Below, in pieces: positions 24,828-32,972 of a DNA stretch of 64,000 nt; the first letter of the stretch is position 1; the number at the start of each line of letters is the position of its first letter. Origin of the DNA: Pseudomonas rustica (GTDB taxonomy: Bacteria; Pseudomonadota; Gammaproteobacteria; Pseudomonadales; Pseudomonadaceae); assembly GCF_018336155.1 (NCBI RefSeq), contig NZ_JAGYHF010000016.1:1-64000 (forward strand), read 5' to 3'. The notes under the pieces are model-generated. The model was given only the letters and a program-made list of their open reading frames with translations, made no database searches and was not told where the DNA came from. The translations under genes and the position numbers were made by a program.

Positions 24828-25241
24828 ATGTTGCAACCTAAGCGTACGAAGTTCCGCAAGCAGATGACAGGCCACAACCGTGGTCTGGCTCAGCGCGGTA
24901 GCAAAGTCAGCTTCGGCGAGTTCGCGCTGAAGTCTGTAGCTCGTGGTCGTCTCACCGCTCGTCAGATCGAGTCAGCGCGTCGTGCACTGACCCGTCACGT
25001 TAAACGTGGCGGCAAGATCTGGATCCGTGTATTCCCGGACAAGCCTATTTCCAAAAAGCCCCTCGAAGTTCGTATGGGTAAAGGTAAGGGTAGTGTGGAG
25101 TACTGGGTTGCCCAGATTCAGCCAGGTAAAGTCCTGTATGAAATCGAGGGTGTTTCTGAAGAGCTGGCGCGTGAGGCTTTTGCCCTGGCTGCTGCAAAGC
25201 TGCCGCTCGCCACCGCCTTTGTTAAACGGACGGTGATGTGA
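24828..25241 (+). CDS. rplP: 50S ribosomal protein L16
   Basis: L16 helps position A-site and P-site tRNAs at the 50S interface. The 137 residues begin [20 protein letters not shown], include [20 protein letters not shown], and have the [23 protein letters not shown] stretch with R81 available for hydroxylation. The last base overlaps the rpmC start (TGATG). Confidence 0.98.
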
Positions 25242-25432
25242 TGAAAGCGAATGAACTTCGTGAAAAATCCGCACAGCAGCTGAATGAGCAACTGCTCGGC
25301 TTGCTGCGCGACCAGTTCAATCTGCGTATGCAGAAAGCAACTGGCCAGTTGGGGCAGTCGCATCTGCTCTCGCAAGTTAAGCGTGACATCGCTCGCGTGA
25401 AGACTGTGCTCAACCAGCAGGCAGGTAAGTAA
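25241..25432 (+). CDS. rpmC: 50S ribosomal protein L29
   Basis: L29 sits by L23 at the exit tunnel. The 63 residues start [19 protein letters not shown] at the ATG overlapping the rplP stop; a GTG three bases earlier would add one residue. The conserved [12 protein letters not shown] and [11 protein letters not shown] motifs are visible. rpsQ follows after 2 bases. Confidence 0.97.
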
Positions 25433-25434
25433 TC

Positions 25435-25701
25435 ATGGCTGAAGCCGAAAAAACTGTCCGTACGCTGACTGGCCGTGTTGTCAGCGACAAGATGGACAAA
25501 ACCATCACCGTACTGATCGAGCGTCGCGTTAAGCACCCGATCTACGGTAAATACGTTAAGCGTTCGACTAAGCTGCACGCGCACGACGAAACCAATCAGT
25601 GCCACATCGGCGACAAAGTCACTATTCGTGAAACTCGTCCTTTGGCCAAGACCAAGTCTTGGGCGCTGGTTGATGTTCTCGAACGCGCTGTGGAAGTCTA
25701 A
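25435..25701 (+). CDS. rpsQ: 30S ribosomal protein S17
   Basis: S17 is a primary 16S-binding protein with an OB fold. The 88 residues include TLTGRVVSDKMDKTITVLIE, the YGKYVKRSTKLHAHDE loop, and GDKVTIRETRPLAKTKSW. It is nearly contiguous with rpmC and 23 bases from rplN. Confidence 0.98.
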   Translation: MAEAEKTVRTLTGRVVSDKMDKTITVLIERRVKHPIYGKYVKRSTKLHAHDETNQCHIGDKVTIRETRPLAKTKSWALVDVLERAVEV

Positions 25702-25724
25702 GGACTAGGGGTCGGAGAAATTAT

Positions 25725-26093
25725 ATGATTCAGACTCAATCCATGCTCGATGTGGCCGATAACAGCGGCGCTCGCCGTGTTATGTGCATCAAGGTGCTGG
25801 GTGGCTCCCATCGTCGTTACGCTGGTATCGGTGACATCATCAAAGTTACCGTGAAGGAAGCAATTCCTCGCGGTAAGGTGAAAAAAGGCCAAGTGATGAC
25901 TGCTGTTGTAGTCCGCACTCGTCACGGCGTACGTCGTGCTGATGGCTCCATTATCCGCTTTGATGGCAACGCTGCTGTTCTTCTGAACAACAAGCAAGAG
26001 CCGATCGGCACCCGTATCTTTGGGCCAGTGACCCGTGAACTTCGTACTGAGAAGTTCATGAAGATCGTCTCGCTCGCCCCAGAAGTGCTGTAA
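25725..26093 (+). CDS. rplN: 50S ribosomal protein L14
   Basis: L14 forms bridge B8 to the 30S and is the site where the silencing factor RsfS binds. The 122 residues begin MIQTQSMLDVADNSGARRVM and contain GDIIKVTVKEAIPRGKVKKG. In E. coli this gene opens the separate spc operon; here only 23 bases follow rpsQ and I see no promoter, so the S10 transcript probably continues. Confidence 0.98.
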   Translation: MIQTQSMLDVADNSGARRVMCIKVLGGSHRRYAGIGDIIKVTVKEAIPRGKVKKGQVMTAVVVRTRHGVRRADGSIIRFDGNAAVLLNNKQEPIGTRIFGPVTRELRTEKFMKIVSLAPEVL

Positions 26094-26104
26094 GGAGATC
26101 CGAC

Positions 26105-26419
26105 ATGCAAAAGATTCGTCGTGACGACGAGATCATCGTGATCGCCGGCAAAGACAAAGGTAAGCGCGGTAAGGTGCTTAAGGTTCTCGCTAATAACCGT
26201 CTGGTTATCAGCGGTTTGAACCTGGTTAAGCGTCATACCAAGCCTAACCCGATGTCGGGCGTGCAAGGCGGTATCGTCGAAAAAGAAGCTCCACTGGATG
26301 CTTCTAACGTCGCCATTTTCAACGGCGAAACCAACAAGGCTGACCGCGTTGGTTTCAAAGTAGAAGACGGCAAGAAAATTCGTGTCTTCAAGTCGACCCA
26401 AAAAGCGGTTGATGCTTGA
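26105..26419 (+). CDS. rplX: 50S ribosomal protein L24
   Basis: L24 nucleates 50S assembly at the 5' end of 23S rRNA. The 104 residues have the KOW motif DEIIVIAGKDKGKRGKVLK and the loop VKRHTKPNPMSGVQGGI. It follows rplN by 11 bases with an AAGGAG ribosome site. Confidence 0.98.
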   Translation: MQKIRRDDEIIVIAGKDKGKRGKVLKVLANNRLVISGLNLVKRHTKPNPMSGVQGGIVEKEAPLDASNVAIFNGETNKADRVGFKVEDGKKIRVFKSTQKAVDA

Positions 26420-26439
26420 ACACTGCTAGGTAGAAGACC

Positions 26440-26979
26440 ATGGCACGACTAAAAGAGATTTACTGGAAGGAAATCGCACCGAAGCTTAAGGAAGAACTTA
26501 AGCTTTCGAACGTGATGGAAGTTCCACGCGTTACAAAGATCACCCTGAACATGGGTCTGGGCGAAGCTGTTGGTGACAAGAAAGTCATCGAGCATGCTGT
26601 TGCTGACCTGGAAAAGATCACCGGCCAAAAAGTCGTTGTGACCTACGCTCGTAAATCCATCGCTGGCTTTAAAGTCCGTGAAGGATGGCCGATCGGCGTC
26701 AAAGTGACTCTGCGCCGTGAGCGTATGTACGAGTTCCTGGATCGTCTGCTGTCGATCTCCCTGCCTCGGGTTCGCGACTTCCGCGGCCTGAATGCCAAGT
26801 CCTTCGATGGTCGTGGTAACTACAGCATGGGCGTGAAAGAGCAGATCATTTTCCCGGAAATCGACTACGACAAGATCGATGCTCTCCGCGGTCTGGACAT
26901 TACCCTGACCACCACTGCCAAGAACGATGATGAAGGCCGCGCTCTGCTGCGTGCTTTCAAATTCCCGTTCCGCAACTGA
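26440..26979 (+). CDS. rplE: 50S ribosomal protein L5
   Basis: L5 binds 5S rRNA in the central protuberance and bridges to S13. The 179 residues include [40 protein letters not shown] and [20 protein letters not shown]. It lies between rplX and rpsN. In E. coli the S8 repressor site overlaps the start of this gene. Confidence 0.98.
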
Positions 26980-26992
26980 TTGGAGTAGGAAA

Positions 26993-27298
26993 ATGGCCAA
27001 GAAGAGCATGAAAAACCGTGAGCTGAAGCGTCAGCTCACTGTTGCCAAGTACGCCACCAAGCGTGCAGCGCTGAAAGCTATCATCGTTGATCTGAACGCA
27101 AGTCCAGAAGCACGTTGGGAAGCTACCGTAGCTCTGCAGAAGCAACCACGTGACGCAAGCGCTTCGCGCATGCGTAACCGTTGCCGCCTGACTGGTCGTC
27201 CGCACGGCGTTTACCGCAAGTTCGGCCTTGGCCGTAACAAGCTGCGTGAAGCTGCAATGCGTGGTGACGTACCAGGTCTGGTTAAAGCCAGCTGGTAA
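26993..27298 (+). CDS. rpsN: 30S ribosomal protein S14
   Basis: S14 is a late assembly protein of the 30S head. The 101 residues begin [20 protein letters not shown] and end with [20 protein letters not shown] plus a short tail. It is the long form lacking the CxxC pairs of the zinc-binding type. Hairpins and a promoter separate it from rpsH. Confidence 0.97.
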
Positions 27299-27320
27299 TT
27301 GCTGTCAAAGTCTCGATGTT

Positions 27321-27393
27321 CAGGTTCGCAAGAACCTGACCATCGGTGGCCTTGAATCTGAATCAAGCCCCTTTTGGGGCTTGATTCATTTCT
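27321..27393 (+). terminator. Two hairpins between rpsN and rpsH (partial terminator?)
   Basis: CAGGTTC-GCAA-GAACCTG (27321-27338) and a perfect 12-bp stem GAATCAAGCCCC-TTTT-GGGGCTTGATTC (27360-27387). The tail ATTTCT is a weak U-tract, so termination is probably partial. The right arm of the second hairpin contains the -35 of the next promoter. Confidence 0.7.
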
Positions 27394-27409
27394 GGGGTGT
27401 GTCTAGAAT
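27381..27409 (+). promoter_or_regulatory. Internal sigma70 promoter before rpsH
   Basis: TTGATT (27381-27386), exactly 17 bases, and TAGAAT (27404-27409). The -35 sits in the 3' arm of the hairpin ending the upstream segment. The transcript would start near 27416, leaving about 90 bases of leader before rpsH. Confidence 0.7.
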
Positions 27410-27507
27410 GACCGGCTCGCCTGAGCCCGTGTTTTTCATGCCCGGAAGTTCTCGGCGAAAAGTAGTAGCCGCAAGGCTAATTTTTCTGTATTAGGAGCGT
27501 CTAGCCC

Positions 27508-27900
27508 ATGAGTATGCAGGACCCGTTAGCGGACATGCTAACTCGAATCCGTAATGCCCAGATGGCTGAAAAGTCTGTCGTAAGCATGCCGTCTTCCACG
27601 TTGAAGGTGGCTGTAGCAAAAGTCCTGAAGGACGAAGGTTACATCGCGGATTTTCAGATCACCACCGACGCTAAGCCGTCGTTGTCCATCGAGCTGAAGT
27701 ACTTCGAAGGCCGTCCGGTTATCGAAGAAGTGAAGCGCGTTAGTCGTCCAGGCCTGCGTCAGTACAAGTCCGTTGAAGATCTGCCGAAAGTTCGTGGCGG
27801 TCTTGGCGTGTCTATCGTCTCCACCAACAAAGGTGTGATGACGGATCGTGCTGCGCGCGCTGCCGGTGTCGGCGGCGAAGTTCTTTGCACTGTGTTCTAA
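27508..27900 (+). CDS. rpsH: 30S ribosomal protein S8
   Basis: S8 organises the 16S central domain and, in E. coli, represses the spc operon by binding its mRNA. The 130 residues begin MSMQDPLADMLTRIRNAQMA and end GLGVSIVSTNKGVMTDRAAR plus a glycine-containing tail. It has a long leader (209 bases since rpsN) with an AGGAGCG ribosome site. Confidence 0.98.
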   Translation: MSMQDPLADMLTRIRNAQMAEKSVVSMPSSTLKVAVAKVLKDEGYIADFQITTDAKPSLSIELKYFEGRPVIEEVKRVSRPGLRQYKSVEDLPKVRGGLGVSIVSTNKGVMTDRAARAAGVGGEVLCTVF

Positions 27901-27912
27901 GGGGGGATAAGC

Positions 27913-28446
27913 ATGTCTCGCGTCGCTAAGAACCCCGTTAAGCTGCCAGCCGGTGTCGAAGTAAAATTCGCAGGCCAACAGCTTTCGGTGAAGGGTGCCA
28001 AGGGCACTCTCGAACTGAACATCCATTCGTCCGTTGAGATTGTTGAAGAAGCTGGTGAGCTGCGTTTCGCTGCTCGCAATGGCGATCAACAAACTCGCGC
28101 AATGGCCGGTACCACGCGTGCGTTGGTAAACAACATGGTCCAAGGCGTAAGCCAAGGCTTCGAGCGTAAGCTCCAGCTGGTCGGTGTTGGTTACAAAGCG
28201 CAAGCAAAAGGCACGGTTCTGAACCTTGCCCTTGGCTTCTCGCACCCAGTGGATTACGAACTGCCGGAAGGCATCACCGCTGAGACTCCTAGCCAGACCG
28301 ATATCCTGATCAAGGGCATCGATAAGCAGCTGGTAGGTCAAGTGGCCGCTGAGATCCGCGACTTCCGTCCACCAGAGCCGTACAAAGGCAAAGGTGTGCG
28401 CTACGCGGACGAAGTCGTCCGTCGTAAAGAAGCCAAGAAGAAGTAG
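27913..28446 (+). CDS. rplF: 50S ribosomal protein L6
   Basis: L6 lies near the sarcin-ricin loop and the factor-binding site. The 177 residues begin MSRVAKNPVKLPAGVEVKFA, contain LQLVGVGYKAQAKGTVLNLA, and end with the family signature RPPEPYKGKGVRYADE. It is 12 bases after rpsH with a GGGGGGATAAGC ribosome site. Confidence 0.98.
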   Translation: MSRVAKNPVKLPAGVEVKFAGQQLSVKGAKGTLELNIHSSVEIVEEAGELRFAARNGDQQTRAMAGTTRALVNNMVQGVSQGFERKLQLVGVGYKAQAKGTVLNLALGFSHPVDYELPEGITAETPSQTDILIKGIDKQLVGQVAAEIRDFRPPEPYKGKGVRYADEVVRRKEAKKK

Positions 28447-28456
28447 GGCATAGCAA

Positions 28457-28807
28457 ATGACCGACAAAAAAGTTACTCGACTGCGTCGCGCTCGCAAAGC
28501 ACGCCTGAAAATGCACGAACTAGAAGTCGTGCGTCTCTGCGTGTTCCGCTCGTCGCAGCACATCTACGCCCAGGTCATCTCGGCCGACGGCAACAAAGTC
28601 CTGGCATCTGCCTCGACTTTGGATAAAGAACTGCGTGATGGCGCCACTGGCAACATCGACGCGGCCACAAAGGTTGGCCAGCTGGTCGCTACGCGTGCTA
28701 AGGCCGCTGGCGTCTCGCAAGTGGCTTTCGACCGCTCTGGCTTCAAGTACCACGGCCGCGTTAAAGCGCTGGCTGATGCTGCTCGTGAAGCTGGGCTGGA
28801 GTTCTAA
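28457..28807 (+). CDS. rplR: 50S ribosomal protein L18
   Basis: L18 binds 5S rRNA and helps attach it to the 50S. The 116 residues have the basic N-terminus KVTRLRRARKARLKMHELEV, then RLCVFRSSQHIYAQVI, and end FDRSGFKYHGRVKALADAAR plus EAGLEF. It sits 10 bases after rplF and 3 before rpsE. Confidence 0.98.
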   Translation: MTDKKVTRLRRARKARLKMHELEVVRLCVFRSSQHIYAQVISADGNKVLASASTLDKELRDGATGNIDAATKVGQLVATRAKAAGVSQVAFDRSGFKYHGRVKALADAAREAGLEF

Positions 28808-28810
28808 GTT

Positions 28811-29311
28811 ATGTCAAATAACGACCAAAAGCGCGACGAAGGCTACATTGAGAAGCTGGTTCAAGTTAACCGCGTAGCCAAAACCGTTAAAGGCGGCCGT
28901 ATCTTCACTTTCACCGCGTTGACCGTGGTTGGTGATGGTAAAGGGCGTGTTGGCTTCGGCCGTGGCAAGTCACGTGAAGTGCCTGCTGCGATCCAGAAGG
29001 CAATGGAAGCTGCTCGCCGCAACATGATCCAAGTTGACCTGAACGGCACCACTCTGCAGTACGCAATGAAGTCCGGTCACGGCGCTTCGAAGGTGTACAT
29101 GCAGCCTGCTTCTGAAGGTACCGGTATCATCGCTGGCGGCGCTATGCGTGCTGTCCTCGAAGTTGCTGGCGTTCAGAACGTTCTGGCCAAGTGCTACGGC
29201 TCGACTAACCCGGTAAACGTGGTTCACGCCACTTTCAAAGGTTTGAAAGCTATGCAATCTCCTGAATCCATTGCCGCCAAGCGTGGCAAAAGCGTCAAGG
29301 AGATCTTCTGA
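28811..29311 (+). CDS. rpsE: 30S ribosomal protein S5
   Basis: S5 lines the mRNA entrance and affects accuracy; spectinomycin resistance maps to its loop. The 166 residues include [20 protein letters not shown] (the spectinomycin-loop region, wild type in appearance) and [20 protein letters not shown]. rpmD begins 2 bases after the stop. Confidence 0.98.
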
Positions 29312-29313
29312 TC

Positions 29314-29490
29314 ATGGCTACCGTTAAAGTAACGCTGATCAAAAGCATGACCGGCCGCATCCCTAACCACAAACTGTGCGTTAAGGGTCTGGGTCTGCGT
29401 CGCATCGGTCACACTGTAGAAGTCCAGGATACTCCCGAGAATCGCGGGATGATCAACAAGGCTTACTACATGCTGCGTGTCGAGGGTTAA
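29314..29490 (+). CDS. rpmD: 50S ribosomal protein L30
   Basis: A short gene of 58 codons between rpsE and rplO. The translation begins [20 protein letters not shown], continues [20 protein letters not shown] and ends AYYMLRVEG, the standard bacterial L30. It is packed with 2-3 base gaps on both sides. Confidence 0.97.
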
Positions 29491-29493
29491 TCG

Positions 29494-29931
29494 ATGAAAC
29501 TCAATGATCTGAGTCCAGCGCCGGGTTCCCGTCGCGAAAAGCATCGTCCGGGCCGTGGTATCGGTAGCGGTTTGGGTAAGACTGGTGGCCGTGGCCACAA
29601 AGGTCAAACCTCCCGCTCTGGTGGCACTATTGCTCCAGGCTTTGAAGGCGGTCAACAGCCGCTGCATCGTCGTCTGCCGAAGTTCGGTTTCGTTTCCCTG
29701 AAGGCCATGGATCGCGCAGAAGTGCGTTTGTCCGAGCTGGCTAAAGTGGAAGGCGACATCGTTACCGTGCAGTCCCTGAAAGATGCCAACGTGATCAACG
29801 TCAACGTACAGCGTGTGAAAATCATGCTGTCCGGTGAAGTGACTCGCGCTGTCACTATCGGCAAGGGAATCGGCGCCACCAAAGGTGCGCGTTCGGCTAT
29901 CGAAGCAGCTGGCGGCAAGTTCGAGGAATAA
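29494..29931 (+). CDS. rplO: 50S ribosomal protein L15
   Basis: L15 is a mid-stage 50S assembly protein. The 145 residues begin MKLNDLSPAPGSRREKHRPG, followed by the glycine-rich RGIGSGLGKTGGRGHKGQTS region, and end SAIEAAGGKFEE. The stop codon directly abuts the secY start with no spacer. Confidence 0.98.
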   Translation: MKLNDLSPAPGSRREKHRPGRGIGSGLGKTGGRGHKGQTSRSGGTIAPGFEGGQQPLHRRLPKFGFVSLKAMDRAEVRLSELAKVEGDIVTVQSLKDANVINVNVQRVKIMLSGEVTRAVTIGKGIGATKGARSAIEAAGGKFEE

Positions 29932-31260
29932 ATGGCTAAGCAAGGTGCTCTCTCTGCGCTCGGCAAAGGCGGTATGTCTGAACTCTGGGCTCGTCTGCGT
30001 TTTCTGTTCCTGGCGATTATCGTCTACCGAATAGGCGCACACATCCCGGTTCCAGGTATTAACCCGGACCGACTCGCAGACCTGTTTCGACAGAATGAGG
30101 GGACCATTCTTAGCTTGTTCAACATGTTCTCCGGCGGCGCGCTGGAACGGATGAGCATCTTTGCACTGGGGATCATGCCGTACATTTCGGCATCGATCAT
30201 CATGCAACTGATGACCGCCGTCAGCCCGCAGCTGGAGCAGTTGAAGAAGGAAGGTGAAGCTGGCCGTCGCAAGATCAGCCAGTACACCCGCTACGGCACC
30301 GTCGTCCTCGCTCTTGTTCAGGCTATTGGCATGTCCATAGGTCTGGCGGGGCAGGGCGTTGCGTTCACTGGTGACTTTGGCTTCCATTTCGTCGCGGTAT
30401 CCACGTTTGTGGCTGGTGCGATGTTCATGATGTGGCTGGGTGAGCAGATTACTGAGCGCGGTGTAGGTAACGGTATCTCGATGTTGATTTTTTCGGGTAT
30501 CGTCGCCGGTCTTCCGAGAGCAATCGGGCAGTCTTTCGAGTCTGCACGTCAGGGTGATATCAACATCTTCGCCCTGGTTGCCATCGGTTTGCTGGCAGTA
30601 GCGATTATCGGTTTCGTGGTGTTCATTGAGCGTGGTCAGCGTCGTATTGCTGTTCACTACGCCAAGCGTCAGCAGGGCCGCAAGGTTTTTGCTGCGCAGA
30701 CAAGCCACTTGCCGCTGAAAGTGAACATGGCTGGTGTTATTCCAGCTATTTTCGCGAGCAGCATTTTGCTGTTTCCGGCTTCGTTGGGTGCCTGGTTTGG
30801 TCAGTCTGAAGGTATGGGCTGGTTGCAGGACATCTCGCAGTCGATCGCTCCTGGTCAGCCGTTGAATATTCTGCTGTTTAGTGCAGGGATTATTTTCTTC
30901 TGCTTCTTCTATACGGCGTTGATGTTCAATCCGAAAGACGTAGCGGAAAACCTGAAGAAGTCCGGTGCCTTTATTCCGGGCATCCGTCCAGGTGAGCAGT
31001 CTGCGCGCTACATTGATGGCGTTCTGACTCGCTTGACCATGTTCGGTGCTCTTTACATGACGGCCGTGTGCCTGCTTCCCCAGTTCCTGGTGGTCGCAGC
31101 AAACGTACCGTTCTACCTTGGCGGGACCTCGTTGCTGATCGTGGTCGTGGTTGTGATGGACTTCATGTCCCAAGTACAATCGCACCTCGTTTCGCACCAG
31201 TACGAATCCCTGATGAAGAAAGCCAACCTGAAGGGCTACGGCAGCGGCATGTTGCGCTGA
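29932..31260 (+). CDS. secY: Preprotein translocase subunit SecY
   Basis: SecY is the protein-conducting channel of the Sec translocon, paired with SecE (at 4156) and SecG. The 442 residues have the ten membrane helices expected of the family and the N-terminal signature [14 protein letters not shown]. Cytoplasmic loops include [20 protein letters not shown], which contacts ribosome and SecA. It begins immediately after the rplO stop; rpmJ follows after 28 bases. Confidence 0.98.
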
Positions 31261-31288
31261 GTACCCCATAAGGTTCGAGGAGTTGGTG

Positions 31289-31405
31289 ATGAAAGTTCGT
31301 GCATCGGTGAAAAAGCTGTGCCGTAACTGCAAGATTATTCGCCGCGAAGGTGTTGTTCGAGTAATTTGCAGCGCGGAACCGCGTCACAAACAGCGCCAAG
31401 GCTGA
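31289..31405 (+). CDS. rpmJ: 50S ribosomal protein L36
   Basis: A 38-codon gene too short for most ORF filters. The translation begins [20 protein letters not shown] and ends [13 protein letters not shown]. It has the zinc ribbon C11-x2-C14, C27 and H33, so this is the zinc-binding form. The GAGGAGTTGGTG ribosome site is strong. It closes the spc cluster. Confidence 0.96.
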
Positions 31406-31420
31406 GTGTGATCCGCTTGA

Positions 31421-31458
31421 AGCCCGGCAGCTAGTGCGCTGCCGGGTTGATTATTTGT
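31421..31458 (+). terminator. Terminator-like hairpin after rpmJ
   Basis: CCCGGCAGC (31423-31431), TAGTGC and GCTGCCGGG (31438-31446) form a perfect 9-bp stem followed by TTGATTATTTGTT. The tail also carries the -35 of the alpha-operon promoter. Confidence 0.7.
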
Positions 31459-31475
31459 TATTACAGCGATATTAT
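31447..31475 (+). promoter_or_regulatory. Sigma70 promoter of the alpha (rpsM) operon
   Basis: TTGATT (31447-31452), exactly 17 bases, and TATTAT (31470-31475). The -35 begins at the base following the hairpin stem. The leader to rpsM is about 53 bases, shorter than the S4-binding pseudoknot leader of E. coli. Confidence 0.75.
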
Positions 31476-31534
31476 CTCGCGCCCTATTTCTTGGCTTCCG
31501 GGGCGTAGGTAGCTGTCAATTGGAGTCCCACTGA

Positions 31535-31891
31535 ATGGCCCGTATTGCAGGCGTTAACATTCCAGATAACAAGCACACTGTTATCTCGCTGACCTACATC
31601 TATGGTGTTGGTCGCACTACTGCGCAGAAAATTTGCGCAGTGACTGGGGTAAACCCAGCCGCAAAGATCAAAGATCTGAGCGATGAGCAGATTGAGCAAT
31701 TGCGTGGCGAAGTGGCGAAGTTCACCACTGAAGGTGACCTGCGTCGCGAAATCAACATGAAAATCAAGCGTTTGATGGACCTCGGTTGCTACCGTGGTCT
31801 GCGTCATCGTCGTGGTCTTCCAGTACGCGGTCAGCGTACCAAGACTAACGCGCGTACCCGTAAAGGTCCGCGTAAGCCGATCCGCAAGTAA
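31535..31891 (+). CDS. rpsM: 30S ribosomal protein S13
   Basis: S13 in the 30S head contacts P-site tRNA and bridges to L5. The 118 residues begin MARIAGVNIPDNKHTVISLT and end with the signature GLRHRRGLPVRGQRTKTNAR plus a basic tail. It is the first gene of the alpha operon, which runs rpsM-rpsK-rpsD-rpoA-rplQ. Confidence 0.98.
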   Translation: MARIAGVNIPDNKHTVISLTYIYGVGRTTAQKICAVTGVNPAAKIKDLSDEQIEQLRGEVAKFTTEGDLRREINMKIKRLMDLGCYRGLRHRRGLPVRGQRTKTNARTRKGPRKPIRK

Positions 31892-31921
31892 TCGCCCACG
31901 CGAATCGACAGGAAATTAATC

Positions 31922-32311
31922 ATGGCAAAACCTGCTGCTCGTCCTCGTAAAAAAGTTAAAAAGACAGTGGTTGATGGCATCGCCCACATCCATGCTTCTT
32001 TTAACAACACAATCGTGACCATCACCGACCGTCAAGGTAACGCGCTTTCTTGGGCTACCTCCGGTGGTTCGGGTTTCCGCGGTTCCCGCAAGTCCACCCC
32101 GTTTGCTGCTCAAGTAGCTGCTGAACGTGCTGGTCAAGCTGCGCTGGAATATGGCCTGAAAAACCTCGACGTTAACGTCAAAGGTCCAGGTCCAGGTCGT
32201 GAGTCTGCTGTCCGTGCATTGAACGGCTGTGGCTATAAGATCGCCAGCATCACCGACGTGACGCCAATCCCGCACAACGGGTGCCGTCCGCCGAAGAAGC
32301 GCCGCGTGTAA
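31922..32311 (+). CDS. rpsK: 30S ribosomal protein S11
   Basis: S11 lies on the 30S platform next to the anti-Shine-Dalgarno region. The 129 residues contain IAHIHASFNNTIVTITDRQG and end DVTPIPHNGCRPPKKRRV, the family signature. rpsD follows after 18 bases. Confidence 0.98.
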   Translation: MAKPAARPRKKVKKTVVDGIAHIHASFNNTIVTITDRQGNALSWATSGGSGFRGSRKSTPFAAQVAAERAGQAALEYGLKNLDVNVKGPGPGRESAVRALNGCGYKIASITDVTPIPHNGCRPPKKRRV

Positions 32312-32329
32312 TCCAGGAGATTGTAAAGA

Positions 32330-32950
32330 ATGGCTCGTTACATTGGTCCAAAATGCAAACTCGCTCGTCGCGAAGGCACCGATCTCTTCCTGAAGAGCGG
32401 CGTGCGCGCGATCGAATCGAAGTGCAACATTGAAGCAGCACCTGGTATCCACGGCCAACGCCGCGGTCGCCAGTCCGATTACGGCACCCAACTGCGTGAA
32501 AAGCAGAAGGTCCGTCGTATCTACGGCGTTCTCGAGCGTCAATTCAGCGGCTACTACAAAGAAGCTGCTGGCAAGAAAGGTGCAACCGGTGAAAACCTGC
32601 TGCAACTGCTCGAATGCCGTCTGGACAACGTTGTATACCGTATGGGCTTTGGTTCGACTCGTGCCGAATCCCGTCAGCTGGTATCGCACAAGTCGATCAG
32701 CGTTAACGGTCAGACCGTAAACGTTCCGTCGTATCAGGTTCGTGCTGGTGACGTGGTTGCAGTTCGCGAAAAAGCAAAAAACCAACTTCGCATTGTCCAA
32801 GCTCTCGATCTGTGTGCCCAACGTGGCCGCGTAGAATGGGTAGAAGTAGACACTGAGAAGAAGTCGGGCGTTTTCAAGAACGTTCCTGCTCGCAGTGATC
32901 TGTCCGCCGACATCAACGAAAGCCTGATTGTCGAGCTCTACTCCAAGTAA
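32330..32950 (+). CDS. rpsD: 30S ribosomal protein S4
   Basis: S4 is a primary 16S-binding protein and in E. coli the repressor of the alpha operon. The 206 residues begin MARYIGPKCKLARREGTDLF and contain the S4 RNA-binding domain LLECRLDNVVYRMGFGSTRA. They lack the four zinc-ligand cysteines of the C+ form. rpoA starts 22 bases on. Confidence 0.98.
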   Translation: MARYIGPKCKLARREGTDLFLKSGVRAIESKCNIEAAPGIHGQRRGRQSDYGTQLREKQKVRRIYGVLERQFSGYYKEAAGKKGATGENLLQLLECRLDNVVYRMGFGSTRAESRQLVSHKSISVNGQTVNVPSYQVRAGDVVAVREKAKNQLRIVQALDLCAQRGRVEWVEVDTEKKSGVFKNVPARSDLSADINESLIVELYSK

Positions 32951-32972
32951 GGGCTAGAAAATAGGTGCATCC

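Noticed and set aside
27228..27494. An 88-codon frame between rpsN and rpsH
   Set aside because: It overlaps the end of rpsN and runs through the hairpin and promoter; the translation has no features.
29224..31332. A 702-codon open frame antisense to secY, rplO and rpsE
   Set aside because: Spans three real genes on the other strand and has no coherent fold.
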